Made by a program: the position numbers and the translations under genes. This document shows positions 11,456-23,798 of a DNA stretch of 64,000 nucleotides, one piece after another. Below the pieces are notes generated by a model. It did no database searches, had not been told where the DNA came from, and saw nothing but the letters and a program-made list of their open reading frames with translations. How positions within the stretch are numbered: the stretch's first letter is position 1; each line of letters opens with the position of its first letter. Source of the stretch: Alviniconcha marisindica (lineage: Eukaryota; Mollusca; Gastropoda; Provannidae); contig JABMCL010002216.1 of NCBI GenBank assembly GCA_018857735.1, positions 923,501-987,500 of the forward strand, written 5' to 3'.

Positions 11456-12666
11456 TCGCTTATTTTGCGTCTGAAAAAACGCATGCTAAACGCGTAGGAG
11501 TTTTATGAGAACTCGAAAGCGTTCATCAAGTATCCGCCAGATCTGGCTGGTTATTAACGGCTGCGTGACAATGACAACAGCGTGTCTGTTGCTACATTAT
11601 CTGGGTCATGCAGAATGACGCAAACAAGTTTATCCTGATCTGTCCCTACGCACCAGATTGTACTCAACGTTGTCTTGTTATTTTCTTCAATTATGGGATA
11701 TGTCAGTGTATGCGTTTTAGTACAATGCCACCATGCGCCGTTACTCGACTCCGGCGGCTGACCATAATTATGACTGTGACTAGAGTCAGTAGGCTACCGC
11801 TGTAATGCGGCATTGATCTCACAAGCTGTCATGGCTGAACCTGGAAGACAGCCTACACGGTACAAGTGTAATGGAGCACTGGGCCGGGTTGCTCGACAGG
11901 CCGGACTGACTTACGATGAGGCTGCATGAGCCGCCATGCGTAAACCTCCGTCGAGTGCGTAGCTGCTACAGTAGTGCTGTCACTAATACCGGCGACGGCA
12001 GATAAAGTACTTCACGCCAATCTTGGCTCCGAAGCACGGTAAATTAATTATCTGGCGATGGTGTACCCAGTTGTTTTCACTCTCAGTCCCGCGTCAAACG
12101 GGCCAAACTTTACACCCCGGCCTCAGTCCCGCAAAATTAGCCCCGCAGAATTTTACTCAGGAGTCAGTAAACATTGCGAGTATCAGTGGTGGCGGCGTCG
12201 CAATAATTCCCTCAGTGATAGAACAGTTCATGTGTTGCTGACGTCAACTGACTCGGCATAGACTATTCCGCATTCACATCTTCAATAATCTTCTTTGAAA
12301 ACTTCACTGTTTCTCATACATCCAGACGGGATGCTGGAAAATAGCCTAATCTGACTAAACTGACGATGACGTGACAAAACTGAGGCTCTCGTCGTGTGTG
12401 ATCTTCCAACGGATTATTCAGTCCAGTCTCTAGTCTGAACCGGCCGCCATGCCATCCCTGTCTGTGGTCAGTGGTCAGTATCGTTCAGTTCTTCTTTAGC
12501 CAGAAACTGTTGCCTCTTTTCTGAGTAACTGATGACACCACTGACAGATGACATGAACGTAGAACATCAGTCACTGCACCGCGTAGGAATGCTTGCCGAT
12601 TAGCCATCTTGAACTTCGCTGCGGCATCAGTTCACTTTGCCATATTATTTCTGTTGACTCTAAGCT

Positions 12667-12770
12667 AAACACACACACACACGCCGCACGCACGCACACA
12701 TGCACGCACACACACGCGCACGCACGCACCCCCCCCCCCCCCCCCCCCCCACACACCACACACACAGAGC
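12667..12770. repeat. (CA)n/(ACGC)n with a poly(C) run
   Basis: Simple-sequence block with an uninterrupted C run at about 12729-12750. Apart from this and the ACTG/CAGT-rich composition, the stretch 11.5-13.9 kb shows no gene that can be supported. Confidence 0.9.
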
Positions 12771-14229
12771 ACAGCACATTCCAGACATACCAATCCTCTC
12801 TACCGGGCACTACTTCTGCATCGCCGATTCAGTTTCAGTAGTAGAAAACCGGCCCGGCGGGCCGGACTATTGGCCCAGATTGAACCGGGAAGCCGACCTG
12901 TGGCCGGCCAGAGCCGCGGGACCGGCAATGCGGTATGGTTCAATAATTATCTGCAGCATGCCGGCGAAACTGCCTGCACTGACATAATTATTATTATTAT
13001 TCCGACCCGCTACTCCTGATGTCAGTACTGACAACGCATCGGCCACCTGGCTTTGTGCTCAGAGTTTAGCTATTCTTTCAGCACTGACGCGCCTCGGAAA
13101 GGCCTGTTATTTGTCTGCGTCAGTCCCAGGTGCAGGACGTGTCACAGTGACCACGACGAGGCCGGGTTGCTGTCAGTAACGAGGAAAATGAGGATGATGA
13201 AATCCCTTACACTCAGTGGCGGCAAAGCGTGACGCTAATCAGTCCGGTGTAGTAGAAAAAGTCCTGACAAGGTTTCAAGGTTTTGATTGAGCTTTTTGCC
13301 CCCTTGTTTTTGCCGGTTTGTTTGTTTGTTTGTTGTTGTTGTTGTGGGTTGTTGTTGTTGCTGTTGTGTGTGTTTTTGGTGTGTGTGTTGTTGTTTTTTT
13401 GGGGGGAGGGGGGGGGGCATAACGGCTTCACGATAGCCGGCCCTGCCGCAGTCTCACTGGCACTAGCAGCGGGGATGTTAATTTCTGCGTCCGCCGCCGT
13501 ACACCTTGCACTGGGCCTGACGAGGGTTAGAGATACTCAGTAGTGTAATGATGATTGGTACTGCCTCTGATATACGGTCATACCATCTCGGGACTAACTG
13601 CATTCACTGTATCTTTCGCGTCCACGGATAATTGTCATCAGTTCAAGTTACCACCGTTTGACGCGGATCATTCTCTTTCTTGGCTTTCACCCCCGCATGG
13701 GCTCGAACTATTTGCCGAAAATCCTTGAAAATGCAAGGCAGTCCTAGTACAAGCATCAGTCAAAACTATAGATCATAATGGATGAGCGATAGCTCATAAA
13801 ATAATAGTGACCGAGTCTTGACAGTTCACGTGCCACTGTGTCGGTCTGCATAACTGCAGTGAGCGGTATACTATTCTATTTGGGAACACAACGACAGAAC
13901 TAGCCACCGGATATGACATCACATTTAAAAAAAAGAAAAAAAGAAGAAGAAGGAATTTTAGCCTTCTCAACAACGACAACAACAACAACAACAAACCCAA
14001 AACCCGTGAAATCAGGAATTGGTTTTAAAGTGCCCTGTTTATAATATTCTGGTTACAAACCAGGTCATTCTGTGACTGGCAATTATCGAGACTGGACATA
14101 CAGAACACAGCCAAATATCAGAGTTGGTCCTACCCGCAGGCTCTAATGAATCTTGTTTCTCGGACATGAGCAGGCATGCACCTTGAGTGCCGAGGCTTAA
14201 AAGGGGCTGCTTTAGCCATGGCCAGACCC

Positions 14230-14239
14230 ATATATATAT

Positions 14240-14293
<54 letters not shown>

Positions 14294-14328
14294 GGTGTTG
14301 GTGTGTGTGTGTGTGTGTGTGTGTGACA
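14230..14328. repeat. (TA)n followed by (GT)n microsatellite
   Basis: About 60 bp of TA then about 25 bp of GT. The open frames across it are Ile/Tyr repeats, not genes. Confidence 0.95.
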
Positions 14329-14536
14329 GAGTATCTATGTATATATAAGTTCATGGTTTCGACCGTGCGACAGCGGCGGTGAGCCACGACTGACTCTTCG
14401 TGACGTTTTGTACATTCTGAGTGCCGCTGATCGTCACTATTAGAAACCAAGATATTATATAGAAAATCAACGGGGCATTTTTTTAAATTTTAAATCCCTG
14501 ATTTTGATTTTGAAATATCTCTCTCTCTCTCTCTCT

Positions 14537-14786
14537 GATCAGATGTTTTACTGCCTTATTTACTGCTTGTATGCTCATAATGTATAACTGTGTGATGTAT
14601 GCATGTGTCCATCTGGCACTGTGAACAAGCTATGTTTTCAGTGTGTGGAAATTCTCATGTATAAAATTTGACTCACTCATTCATGCCTATGGGTATATAA
14701 ACAATGCCTGTAATTTTATATTTACTCATCAGTAGCTTAGCAAGGACTAGTTGTTAGACAGGTAATTTTTGACTGATTGCCATTGC
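14537..14786 (+). repeat. Interspersed repeat (same family as 4628-5009), copy 2
   Basis: Shares ATTCTCATGTATAAAATTT and TTTACTCATCAGTAGCTTAGCAAGG-type blocks with 4628-5009. Preceded by a (CT)n run at 14520-14536. Confidence 0.6.
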
Positions 14787-14872
14787 AATGAGTGGCGGTC
14801 ATTTGAGATCTACTTTATACACCCATAGAACTCCGCCCAGTCTCGTTCCGACTGCTTCCGACTGTGACTTTT

Positions 14873-15237
14873 TTTGCCCCTCTCCCTTATTGTTCTTTAT
14901 AAGAAAAGCATTGAATGCTGTTTTCTTTTCCAATACTAGTCATATGAATTGGTCAGACGTTTTGCTGCCTTATTTGCTGGTTGTATGCTCATAATATATA
15001 ACTGAGTGATGCATGCAAGTGTGCGTCTGGCGCTGTGAACACGCTATGTTTTGTGTAGAAATTCTCATGTATTAGTCATAGTAAAATTTCACTCACTCAT
15101 TCATGCCTATATGTATATCATTTAATGATGCCTGTAATTTTGTAGTTACTCATCAGTAGCTTAGCAAAGACTGGTTGTTAGACAGGTTTTTGACTGACTG
15201 AACCTAAACTACAAGCATTGTAAAATAAAGTTTTCCA

Positions 15238-15240
<3 letters not shown>
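14873..15240 (+). repeat. Interspersed repeat (same family), copy 3, ending in (CT)n
   Basis: Head-to-tail with copy 2. It ends GTAAAATAAAGTTTTCC and runs directly into a 60-bp CT tract. Confidence 0.65.
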
Positions 15241-15305
<65 letters not shown>

Positions 15306-15310
15306 AATGC

Positions 15311-15385
<75 letters not shown>
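15240..15385. repeat. (CT)n then (TA)n compound microsatellite
   Basis: CT dinucleotides at 15240-15300, a short spacer, then TA dinucleotides at 15315-15384. Confidence 0.95.
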
Positions 15386-15388
<3 letters not shown>

Positions 15389-15761
15389 TTTACGCAAATG
15401 CTATCAAACTGCCTTGGACAAAGTTTGCCAGAAAGGACGGCATAGGCTCCCTGATGACTAAATAAACTGGCACTGGGTTGGTTGGATACAACTCTCGCAT
15501 CTTATCGCGGCGAGCTGATAGCCTGTTTCCCAGGCAGTGCAGGGGCCGCTTACATCCCGTTCGCGACCACCCTGTCTGCGGTTTTGGTTGGCCAGCCTTC
15601 AATTTCCTTTCCGGCCGCCCTCCGCTCCACCTGCGCGCGCACCTTCTGGTTCTCTTAGTTGGTCGAACAGAGACTGATTCGGGGGGCGGGAGCGTGGGGA
15701 GGGAGCGGGGAAGAGAGATATTTTTTTCTAGCAGTAGCACCCTCCCACATAATTTATACAA

Positions 15762-15772
15762 TGTGTGTGCGC

Positions 15773-15818
<46 letters not shown>

Positions 15819-15830
15819 GTGTGTGTGCCA
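15762..15830. repeat. (GT)n microsatellite
   Basis: GT dinucleotides with a few GC interruptions. No gene. Confidence 0.95.
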
Positions 15831-16079
15831 AGTTACGTGAAAACGTGCTCTTGTTCACGTAACCGAAATCGGCAACCAGTCACCCATCACATCATCTGGA
15901 GACAAGACACTCGGATTGCCGCACGCAAACGCATAGTCTTGATAACTTGCTATGGGCAGCGATCATTCAGCACACCCAGTCTACTTTGGCGATGTACCGC
16001 AGTGGCGGCACACACTGCACTGAGTGGGTTCAGTCTCCCCTGACTTGACTGATGCTGAATCAGTTACTGATGCAAACAT

Positions 16080-16620
16080 TACTACATGGTGCCTGTCTGC
16101 CGGCCGAGTCTTTCAGTGTTGCACTCACACTCCGAGCATCGCTTTCCGGCACCTTCCTCCAAACTCTGCCAGATTTAGTTACGCCACTGAAGAGGCACTC
16201 TTTATCTCCGCGCAGCTGTCCACCGACGCGGTCAGCGTCCTCCGAAAAGTTCAAGGTACTAATATGACTGTAGAAGCAACCTAGCGCCAAAGCACGCACG
16301 TAAACATGAGACGCATCCACCCCGGGTAAAAAAGAAAGAAAAAGAGTCCGTCTCGATTCAAACGATTGTGGTTTTATTTGTGCTGGTGTAGACTTTGTTG
16401 GCGGCGCTATAAATGACACGCCTTCTTTTATTTGAGTTGTTTGTAAACAAACTTACTACTATTTGAGCACCAACAAAAAACTGCTCGTTAGCTGACAGTT
16501 TTCTGGACCCTATGGCGTAACTGAATACGGCAGTGGTTGAAGGAAGGATGTCGTAAACCAGTGCTTGGAGTTTGTGTTGCACTATGGGTGCTTGGTCCAG
16601 ATCAGTCGGCAAGTCCTGGT
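16080..16620 (+). repeat. Interspersed repeat family of about 550 bp (type copy)
   Basis: The segment recurs at 32860-33130 plus 33517-33690 (split by a SINE), 51300-51610, 38985-39120 (minus) and 39770-40080 (minus), and partly at 26980-27090. Shared blocks include GCACCTTCCTCCAAA, GATTCAAACGAT, TTGAGCACCAAC, TTAGCTGACAGTTTT and CAGTGCTTGGAGTTTG. No open frame is conserved among the copies. The class of element is not recognised. Confidence 0.65.
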
Positions 16621-16965
16621 GTTTGTTTGACGTATTTCGTCCTCTTTAGTGTCAGTCGCCAAGCACTGCCTTTGTGTAAGTCAAGCACTGCCCCTTTCCT
16701 ACCTTTCTAGTCATTGCTTTGATTCCATTTGCTTGAATCCCGAATGCAGTGTTTCGATGTTCCTCAACACTTCAGCGGCTCCTCAGTTCAGGGATATATG
16801 CAAACCATTTGTGATATCTGCGTTCCCTCTCTCAGTGCCTACCGGCCAGTTAGTTAGCTAGTTAGTAATTAGATTTTAATGTCCTGTCCGGCAACCACAC
16901 AGGGTCACCACAGGACAGCCAAACTCAGGTCATACGCAAAGGTTTCAAAACTCTTCTCATACATA

Positions 16966-17066
16966 TAAACCCTTCGTCAAGTCAATCCACAAAACCAATC
17001 ACCCTGCAAACACTGTATAAACCCTTCGTCAAGTCAATCCACAAAACCAATCACCCTGCAAACACA
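16966..17066 (+). repeat. 52-bp tandem duplication
   Basis: ATAAACCCTTCGTCAAGTCA begins each of two consecutive, essentially identical 52-bp units. Confidence 0.85.
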
Positions 17067-17210
17067 AATCAAACGATACACACACAAACATCAGACTGAC
17101 ACAAACCCTCGAAGAGCTAGTCCCCTCAACACTTCCTGGCCAGCATGCCCTAGACGGTAAGTAGCTACTGGATATTACAAATGTTTAAAGGTCAAAATGT
17201 TGTCACTTAC

Positions 17211-17546
17211 CAGTCCGCTGAATTGCTCGCTTAAGTCACAATGACCTTTTCGAGCAAGCTCTTTCAGTCTGAGATTTGTGCGTGCGATTCGATTGTTGTT
17301 TCTTGGGGTCCAACCGGCAGAATTCATAACTGATGCTGCTTCTGTTTCTGTTGCTAGGCTAAACATTGCGACCTTAGACACAATAATGTTCATGAATATA
17401 TTATATTGCTTGAATTGGTCTTTGCTAAGAAAGCCGCCTTTCAACAGGAAGCTTGATTCTTGGCCTGTCTGTTTGCCATTTTCAACATATCTGCAGATTG
17501 TCTCGCAGAGTGGTGCTAAAGCCGGGTTGGGTGTTTTTTTCCCCAT
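17211..17546 (-). CDS. Candidate first coding exon of an unrecognised minus-strand gene
   Basis: The ATG at 17546 (AAGAATGG, strong context) is preceded by an in-frame TAG four codons upstream. It opens 112 codons beginning MGKKTPNPALAPLCETICRY and runs into a consensus donor CTG|GTAAGTGAC (GT at 17209-17210) in phase 0. The translation has balanced composition, with no low-complexity or repeat content and no transmembrane segment. The family is unknown and no partner exon was identified at lower coordinates. It may be a real gene's first exon or the remnant of a mobile-element gene. Confidence 0.4.
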
Positions 17547-17599
17547 TCTTCCGTTTAACTAAGTCAACCCCAATATTGTAGGGTTGGCCCCTTTCCTGT

Positions 17600-17640
17600 T
17601 TTTATATATATATATTTTTTTTTTTTTTTTAACCAATACA
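17600..17640. repeat. (TA)n and poly(T) tract
   Basis: Short simple sequence. The rest of 17.55-18.1 kb shows no supported gene. Confidence 0.7.
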
Positions 17641-18147
17641 AGATTAACCTTGTTCCAATCTGCTACGACTTTGCATGCTTATCCGCTTTTGGGAGCGGGC
17701 TGCGGATTGTGGGGATTTTCCACTTCAGTCCGTGCTCAAGCAGTTTGCAGCAGTCCAGGTCAGCCCAATACGGTATTTACGCGTTCGGGAAAAACCACAT
17801 GCGCTCCACCCCGTCTATGACGTTTTCCAAGTGCTGCCGCCTTTGGAACAGTCCTAATGCTGGCCTGACTGACGATGGCACTTTCAATGAGGATCGTCGA
17901 CCGCTTCCTCTTGCTGCACCTCTCTCCTCCAGGCGACCGATGGTGTGGTATCCATGGCTTTACGCCCGCAGGTCTAGCGTCCCAAGCTCTTCAGCACTTC
18001 GTATCTTCCGAGACACAAACCACTTGTGACAGTTTCTTTGCCCGCTAGTCTGTCAGCTCAGTCATTTCCCTCGACTCTGGCCGCGTGTCCTGGATTGCGC
18101 CCATACACCGGCACTTGCCACAGGCCGATCTAGACTTCCTGGTGGGT

Positions 18148-18312
18148 AGGTAGGTAGTGTTGCTTAATCTCCTCAGATGTCGGTTGACATATTAGGGACA
18201 AGCTGAGACCAGTGCCGAAGCATGGTTCAATATAGCTTTACGTCCACGGAAACCAGAAGGCTCGTTAGGACGGACAGCCCAGGACGGCTACCTCGACTCT
18301 CGTACACCTCCT
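18148..18312 (-). mobile_element. SINE-like family C copy
   Basis: Minus-strand copy of a roughly 165-bp unit also found at 24447-24617, 30858-31010, 37918-38085, 51635-51800 and 53630-53802. It reads from a GAGTCGAGGTGGCCGTCCTGG-type head to GACATTAAGCAACACTACC, with a (TACC)n tail. It abuts the retrotransposon RNase H fragment. Confidence 0.65.
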
Positions 18313-18545
18313 GAATTGCGTAGACTTCCTGTTGCACTTTTCCCTTTTTGTAGCACGCTCATAGAATCTGTGAGGATGGTGGCACGTGTCCCCTGACTGT
18401 CGCTTCTCGAGACAGTCCAGCAGACAGCGTGTGTCACTGCTTTCATCTTGATCGTGTCTGACTGAGTGGATGCTGATGACACCTTGCCTAACATTGAATC
18501 CCCACTCTGGCTGGTCTTTTGTGGCTGAGCCATCAGTGTACACTA
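18313..18545 (-). pseudogene. Decayed RNase H domain of a non-LTR retrotransposon
   Basis: One minus-strand frame begins YTDGSATKDQPEWGF, the first catalytic-Asp motif of RNase H. A second frame gives AVTHAVCWTV and ATILTDSMSVLQK, which correspond to the later RNase H segments including the third Asp. The domain is split by frameshifts and cut off by the adjacent SINE-like copy. Such domains occur in jockey/L1-like element polymerases; the exact clade is uncertain. Sequence upstream to about 19.0 kb may be more of the same element but shows no motif. Confidence 0.65.
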
Positions 18546-20486
18546 TGGCAGATAGAGGTTAGCGTGATAGAACAATGGTTTGTGGTTTCACTACGATATC
18601 TCTTTCCCGGCTTCCCCCGTCTTTCTTCTTTTCTAAAAAGAGATTAGTTGGACCAGACCGTGCACTGAAATGATAGGAATCTAACTGTTTGTGCATAGGG
18701 ACATGTTAAACAGCGTGTCGAGAACTGGTACGACTTCTTCTGATGTCATCTGAAGGAGGCAGCAAGGGATATTGCCAGGAACAGGTGCCTGTGGTGGGGA
18801 GTTTAAGGAGTTTCTGAACCTCAGGCTTAACTTAGTTAAAAAGGTACGGTCTCGGTTCAGGGCAGGGCTGGAGTCCGAGCACCTACCAATCTGTGTAAAA
18901 CTAACGTCAGTCGGAAACGAGACAGTAGTGGTTAGGGAACGATTTTCTTTGGTGACGTCAGCGATTTGTGTGCGGATCAGAGGTCACAACTACACAAGTC
19001 AGAGGTTACGAAGATTGTTTAACACATGACTCACGTTTTTCGTCTACGGCTGCGTTCTTACCACAGTGAATTCGTCAGTAGGGACTATTTGACTTTATTT
19101 TGCTATGTAAACATTCAACGTTTACTTTTCTTTGTAGATTAGCATCGTATGCTTGTATGAGATTGTAATTTGGGTTGCTTTTGTTGATTTTATTGTTGTT
19201 TTAGCTTTACGATGCATCCCTATCGATTCAGTCATCCGAGATCAAAATTGTGGACCGTAGCGGTGCAACTGACTGAAGTAACCAGCTGCCGCCGAGTGCG
19301 TATTTGTTTTCAGTTTTACAAGCATAACAACTACTTGACCAGTGATGCGGCAAAAGATTAAAGTAAAGTTTGTCACTGAATGAACCGTCTCAAATGACTC
19401 TTCTGTGTGAAGGGGCAGGTGTTTAGGTGGCGATTTGTGCGACTTCGGCTACGTTACGCTTGAGGTACGCGCATAAGCGTAGGTATACAGTCGGGTTGCG
19501 CCACTACCACCACCACTAGCACTACCACCCGTGTACTACTACTAACCCTCTCTATTTTCACTGGTGGAGGTTGAACAAAACTGGCCATTTGCAATATTCA
19601 CTTTGATCTTGCTGACACTGCTTGTCAGGCTACAATGGCTGAATGTGGGGTGCGGGGAGGGGGAGATTAACATCCCTTCTATTTAGTGAGTATGGACATG
19701 TCGAACATGTTTTTGTTGAACAAAAAAAGAGGTATCAAACGTTTATCGCACAAAAACGGTTGATCATACTTTGATGAAACAAGAACATTCCTGAGTTTAT
19801 ACTATCTCCCGTGTTTTGTACCCACACTTGCAGACATCTCAGCCAAATAGCAACGATTCTGTGGAAGTCGCTCGAAGCGAGGGGTACTTCTCCACCCTGA
19901 ATTTACAACTTTGCTGAGGTCCTGAGCGGGTGAAAACGTCCTAGTAGTCGATCTGTCCTTCAGAAGAACTTGGGTTCGGACTACAGATAGATTAGGCAAA
20001 AGAGGGAAATGTCGTTGATGAAGGTAATCGATTACTGCCATCGTGTTGCGGGGCCTGGCGTTGCTGTGGTTGATGAGGGCGTTTTGGGTACAGATCATGT
20101 CGTTGGACGTTGATTAACCACATCCTGGACATTTTTTGGCAAATGTGTCTCAGACCTTTACCCGTGAGTGTCCTCCTTCTGGCGAAACATAAACTGTAAA
20201 AAACCCACTTTGGTAACTGAAAAAAAAATCCCTTCTTGCATTGAAAAACCAGCTTGCATATGAAATGTCCGTGATCTTCACGGCTAATGTGATGTCCAGT
20301 ATATGATGACAGGGTCACGCTCTGAGAGCGAGGATAAACTGTTTCTCCTTCCCTCTGTCATCGCAGTGAGTTTGGAATTCACTTTATAAAGGCAAACGAA
20401 GGAACACAAGTCTTATCCGAAACGAAGCTTCGCCATTTTGTTTGGCCTTTTCAGTTTCAGTCGATCTTTTCACCAGTCTGCGTTGA

Positions 20487-20828
20487 TTGGTTTGCAGTCC
20501 GCGCCACGCGGTGCTTTCCACTCTCAATTCCCTCGCCGAAGCCTTGGTAGAACATGGTGTCAAATTCTGCGACGTGCTCAGTTACGGCCCGCGGACGAAC
20601 AATTTGAGAACATGCCACACGCTGCAATTTCAACCGGACGACAAAATCGCATCGTCGCTGTCAGTCTGTGTGAGGTTTGACGCCGAAGAGTTGGATTTCA
20701 TGGCAGATCAAGTTCCTCCAAGCGGTCACCGGGATACGTGCCAACGTCCGCGATCCTCGAACCTGTTCTTTAAAGACAGTTTCCAGAAAAGCTTTCCCGC
20801 CGGTCAGTTTTTGTTACGTAGGATTTGA
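20487..20828 (+). CDS. Unassigned open frame, 113 residues
   Basis: The frame has no low-complexity content and starts MVCSPRHAVLSTLNSLAEAL. Just upstream is a plausible acceptor (GATTGGTTTGCAG at about 20483-20495), so it could be part of an internal exon. No family was recognised and no donor of good quality was fixed. Chance occurrence in moderately GC-rich DNA is possible. Confidence 0.22.
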   Translation: MVCSPRHAVLSTLNSLAEALVEHGVKFCDVLSYGPRTNNLRTCHTLQFQPDDKIASSLSVCVRFDAEELDFMADQVPPSGHRDTCQRPRSSNLFFKDSFQKSFPAGQFLLRRI

Positions 20829-21029
20829 GTCTAGTTCCTGATCCCTACGATCACGGCATGGTGTGAAAGTGGTGTGAGACTGAGTGTCCTATTTGGGCTG
20901 GTGCCATGTGTTTTAGAAGATTGGGTGTTACAAGCGTGACGAGAGTGATTTTAACACATGAAGAAGTGAGGGGAGGGGGCTGTTGACTGAATAATTAACA
21001 GAGGCGGAGGCGAAAGGCCTCGTTTGCCA

Positions 21030-21812
21030 CGTGAAGTTCCGGCAATAGACCCCTTTCACTTAAATCTTCGCACATGCGCGTACGCGATTTGCCGGAAGTC
21101 GGGGGGAACGCACCAGCTGGGTCACTTGCTGGCCGAGCGCTTAGCTGTATTCCCCTGGTACTAGTAGTAGTGAAACCCTCGAATTTCACGGCGACAAAAC
21201 GGGCGGAAAAGATTATTGCCGTGTAACCACTGGTCGAATAAAAGCCAGGAATTCCGCGAAACGTCTGTCTGTTTATTTTACAGTGCATTTCTATAACCAA
21301 TATTATTCTACCTAACAATGCTTACAATATCAGTATTGCCTGTCTGTTGTTGCACTCTGTAAAACTTTGAATCATTTTTACATGTTTTTATTTTATTTTA
21401 TTTATTTTATTTTATTTTTCTTGTTTTTATAACTGTATTTATGTTGTTTGTTTTGTTTTTCTTGTTCCTTTAATTGGAATAAAGAAATATTTGGCTTGAC
21501 CTGACAAATCAAAACGGCGAACTAGAGACAAGCCTGATGGTAAAGGCACCACCAAACCACAACAGTCTAAAAGACTATAGTCTGCAGCAAATTAATAATG
21601 GGGACAACCGCAGACTAAGCCTCAATTGCACAGAATCGGTAAAACAGGGAAGAAAAGAAAAAGGGTTGGGGGGATCAAACCTAACCTATCTCTCTGATGA
21701 GGTTCAACACATTCCTCACTGCGGCATCCCAAATTTAACTGAAATATCAAACTCTGCCCGATGTTTGAGGCATTATATAATTATATAACTGATATTAATA
21801 ATAATAATACCT
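21030..21812 (+). repeat. Interspersed repeat (family F), copy 1
   Basis: Matches 45010-45290 and 46000-46550. Shared blocks are GATTTGCCGGAAGT, TGGTCGAATAAAAGCCAGG, AATTGCACAGAATC and AAGGCACCACCAAACCACAA. The copy at 45 kb carries about 700 extra bases in the middle. It ends where the LINE-type tail array begins. Confidence 0.7.
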
Positions 21813-22026
21813 AATTTATACTGCGCGTTCGGCGACTCAAAGCATTTTGTCATTTAATTCAACAAAAGCATGGAATGCATAAATACTTATACAAAAATCA
21901 ATAGCATAATAATACATTACTACACATAGGCCTACTTAGTCGTACAAAGCAAAGTGAATCTGGCACACACTGAAACACAACACTATCGCACTCACAGACT
22001 CGCACGCACGCACGCACGCACGCAAG

Positions 22027-22100
<74 letters not shown>

Positions 22101-22132
22101 GGTGTATGTGTGTAAATTAGGATGGATGTGTA

Positions 22133-22213
<81 letters not shown>

Positions 22214-22436
22214 GTTCACAGGTTTCCGTGAACTACGCGCCCACACACATCGAATTTATAGTACGCTTCAGCGACCCAAAGCGCTTTGTCATCTAATTAA
22301 ACAAAAGCATGGAATGCATATTCACACAACAATCAATAGCGTAATAATATACTCCTACACATATTTAGTCACTACGAAAACGTGAACTGACACACTGAAA
22401 CATTGTGACAACACCCTCGCACTCACAGTGTCGCCG

Positions 22437-22471
<35 letters not shown>

Positions 22472-22538
22472 CACACACACGCACGCACACACAAGACTGT
22501 TTATTGCTACTTTCCGTAAGCACACACACACACGCACG

Positions 22539-22618
<80 letters not shown>

Positions 22619-23030
22619 TACACGCGCGCGCGCACGTAGACTTTATGTGTGTAAATCAGGACAGATGTTTAACCTGATACACACACATGTTCACAGGTTT
22701 CATGCACTCATTGGCGCACACATGCAATTTATAGTGCGCTTTCGGCGACTCAAAGCGCTTCGTCGTTTGATGAAACAAAAGCATGGAATGCATAAATACT
22801 CACATACAAATCAATAGCATAATAATAGTTTCTGCTCATACTTAGTAATGCAAAGCAAAGTGAAACTAACACACATAAACACAAACACCCTCGCACTTAC
22901 AGAGTCGCCTGCACGCACGCACACACTGTCACACACACACACACACACACGCACGCATCTCCCCCCCCCCCCCCCCCCCCCCCCGCCACCCCTACACACA
23001 CACACACACACAGGCGGATCGCGCGCACTT
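21813..23030 (-). repeat. Three tandem LINE-tail units (440-473 bp) each carrying (CA)n tracts
   Basis: Units start near 21813, 22253 and 22726. Each begins AATTTATAGTGCGCTTTCGG-like, includes GGCGACTCAAAGC and GCATGGAATGCATA, and ends in CA/ACGC microsatellite plus GTTCACAGGTTTC. On the minus strand the block reads GCTTTGAGTCGCCGAACGCG then TATAAATT and ATT repeats, the style of CR1/L2-type LINE or SINE 3' ends. A fourth unit is at 46552-46880. The predicted Cys/Val and His/Thr proteins here are microsatellite translations. Confidence 0.75.
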
Positions 23031-23389
23031 GGATCGCAAGTGCGGATAGCATCCCCCCCTCCCCCCACCCGGCGGCTCACCCCGAAAAATAAAAAATAAC
23101 GACAACGGCCTGCCAGATGCCGAAGCTTTTTTTTTCACGGAGTGAATAAATCGGAACTTTTACTAAGTATGTGGCCATCCAAAATGATCCAGTCCGGTCA
23201 GATCTCAGTACGCACGAAGTCAGTGTCAGCACGTTCCCCACTACGTCCGCTTTGGAGGAGCCGTAGAACTTTGTAGTCGACTCTGATTGGTTGTTGCCGC
23301 GACGGCGAGATAGACGAAAGGGGTCTATAGGCCTCCCTGATTGCATTCACTTGAAATGTCTGTATCTCGGGGCCAGCACGACAATTTGC

Positions 23390-23545
23390 AGCGACAACTT
23401 TACTTTTGCAGCTGCAAAAACGACAGGGCTGTAGAGTTGCAGCGATAAACTCAACGTTGCACTGACAAAAGTGCCCCCCGGCGCTTTTGCAGCTGCAAAA
23501 AGAGCAGACTTGGATTTTCCAGTGACACTACAGGTCGCCTTTGCA
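23390..23545. repeat. GCAGC-rich palindromic repeat segment
   Basis: Contains TTTTGCAGCTGCAAAAA twice and many GCAGCGACAA/GTTGCACTGACAA variants. Similar sequence is found at 31920-32600 and 59150-59545. Confidence 0.55.
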
Positions 23546-23724
23546 ATGCAATGCAAATTTGCATACGTGGTTTGGCATCCGCAAAAAAAAAAAAAAAAAA
23601 AAAGAAGAAGAAAAACCAGAGGAAAGTTATCATTGAAAATAGATCTTGTCATTACAAAACTGCTTCCTTTTTTTCTTCTTCTTCTTTTCTTTTTTGTGCG
23701 TTTTCTTTATGAGAAAGATATCCA

Positions 23725-23727
<3 letters not shown>

Positions 23728-23796
<69 letters not shown>
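23728..23796. repeat. (TA)n microsatellite
   Basis: Nearly 70 bp of alternating TA. Confidence 0.95.

Positions 23797-23798
<2 letters not shown>

Noticed and set aside
11371..11508. 45-codon plus-strand frame starting in the YY1-like site (MAGLGGLIALRIAF...)
   Set aside because: A divergent gene is conceivable, but the frame ends in a stop without any consensus donor before it, so coding could not be supported.
19800..20320. Two overlapping minus-strand frames (98 and 108 codons) that might be one frameshifted gene fragment
   Set aside because: No recognisable motif in either frame and several stops if joined. Origin from a decayed element is possible but not shown.
21898..22817. Overlapping Cys/Val-rich and His/Thr-rich open frames
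   Set aside because: They are direct translations of (CA)n and (ACGC)n microsatellites, open in several frames and on both strands. The same holds at 5.5, 9.0, 34.0, 41.9, 58.2, 59.6, 61.5, 62.1 and 63.1 kb.
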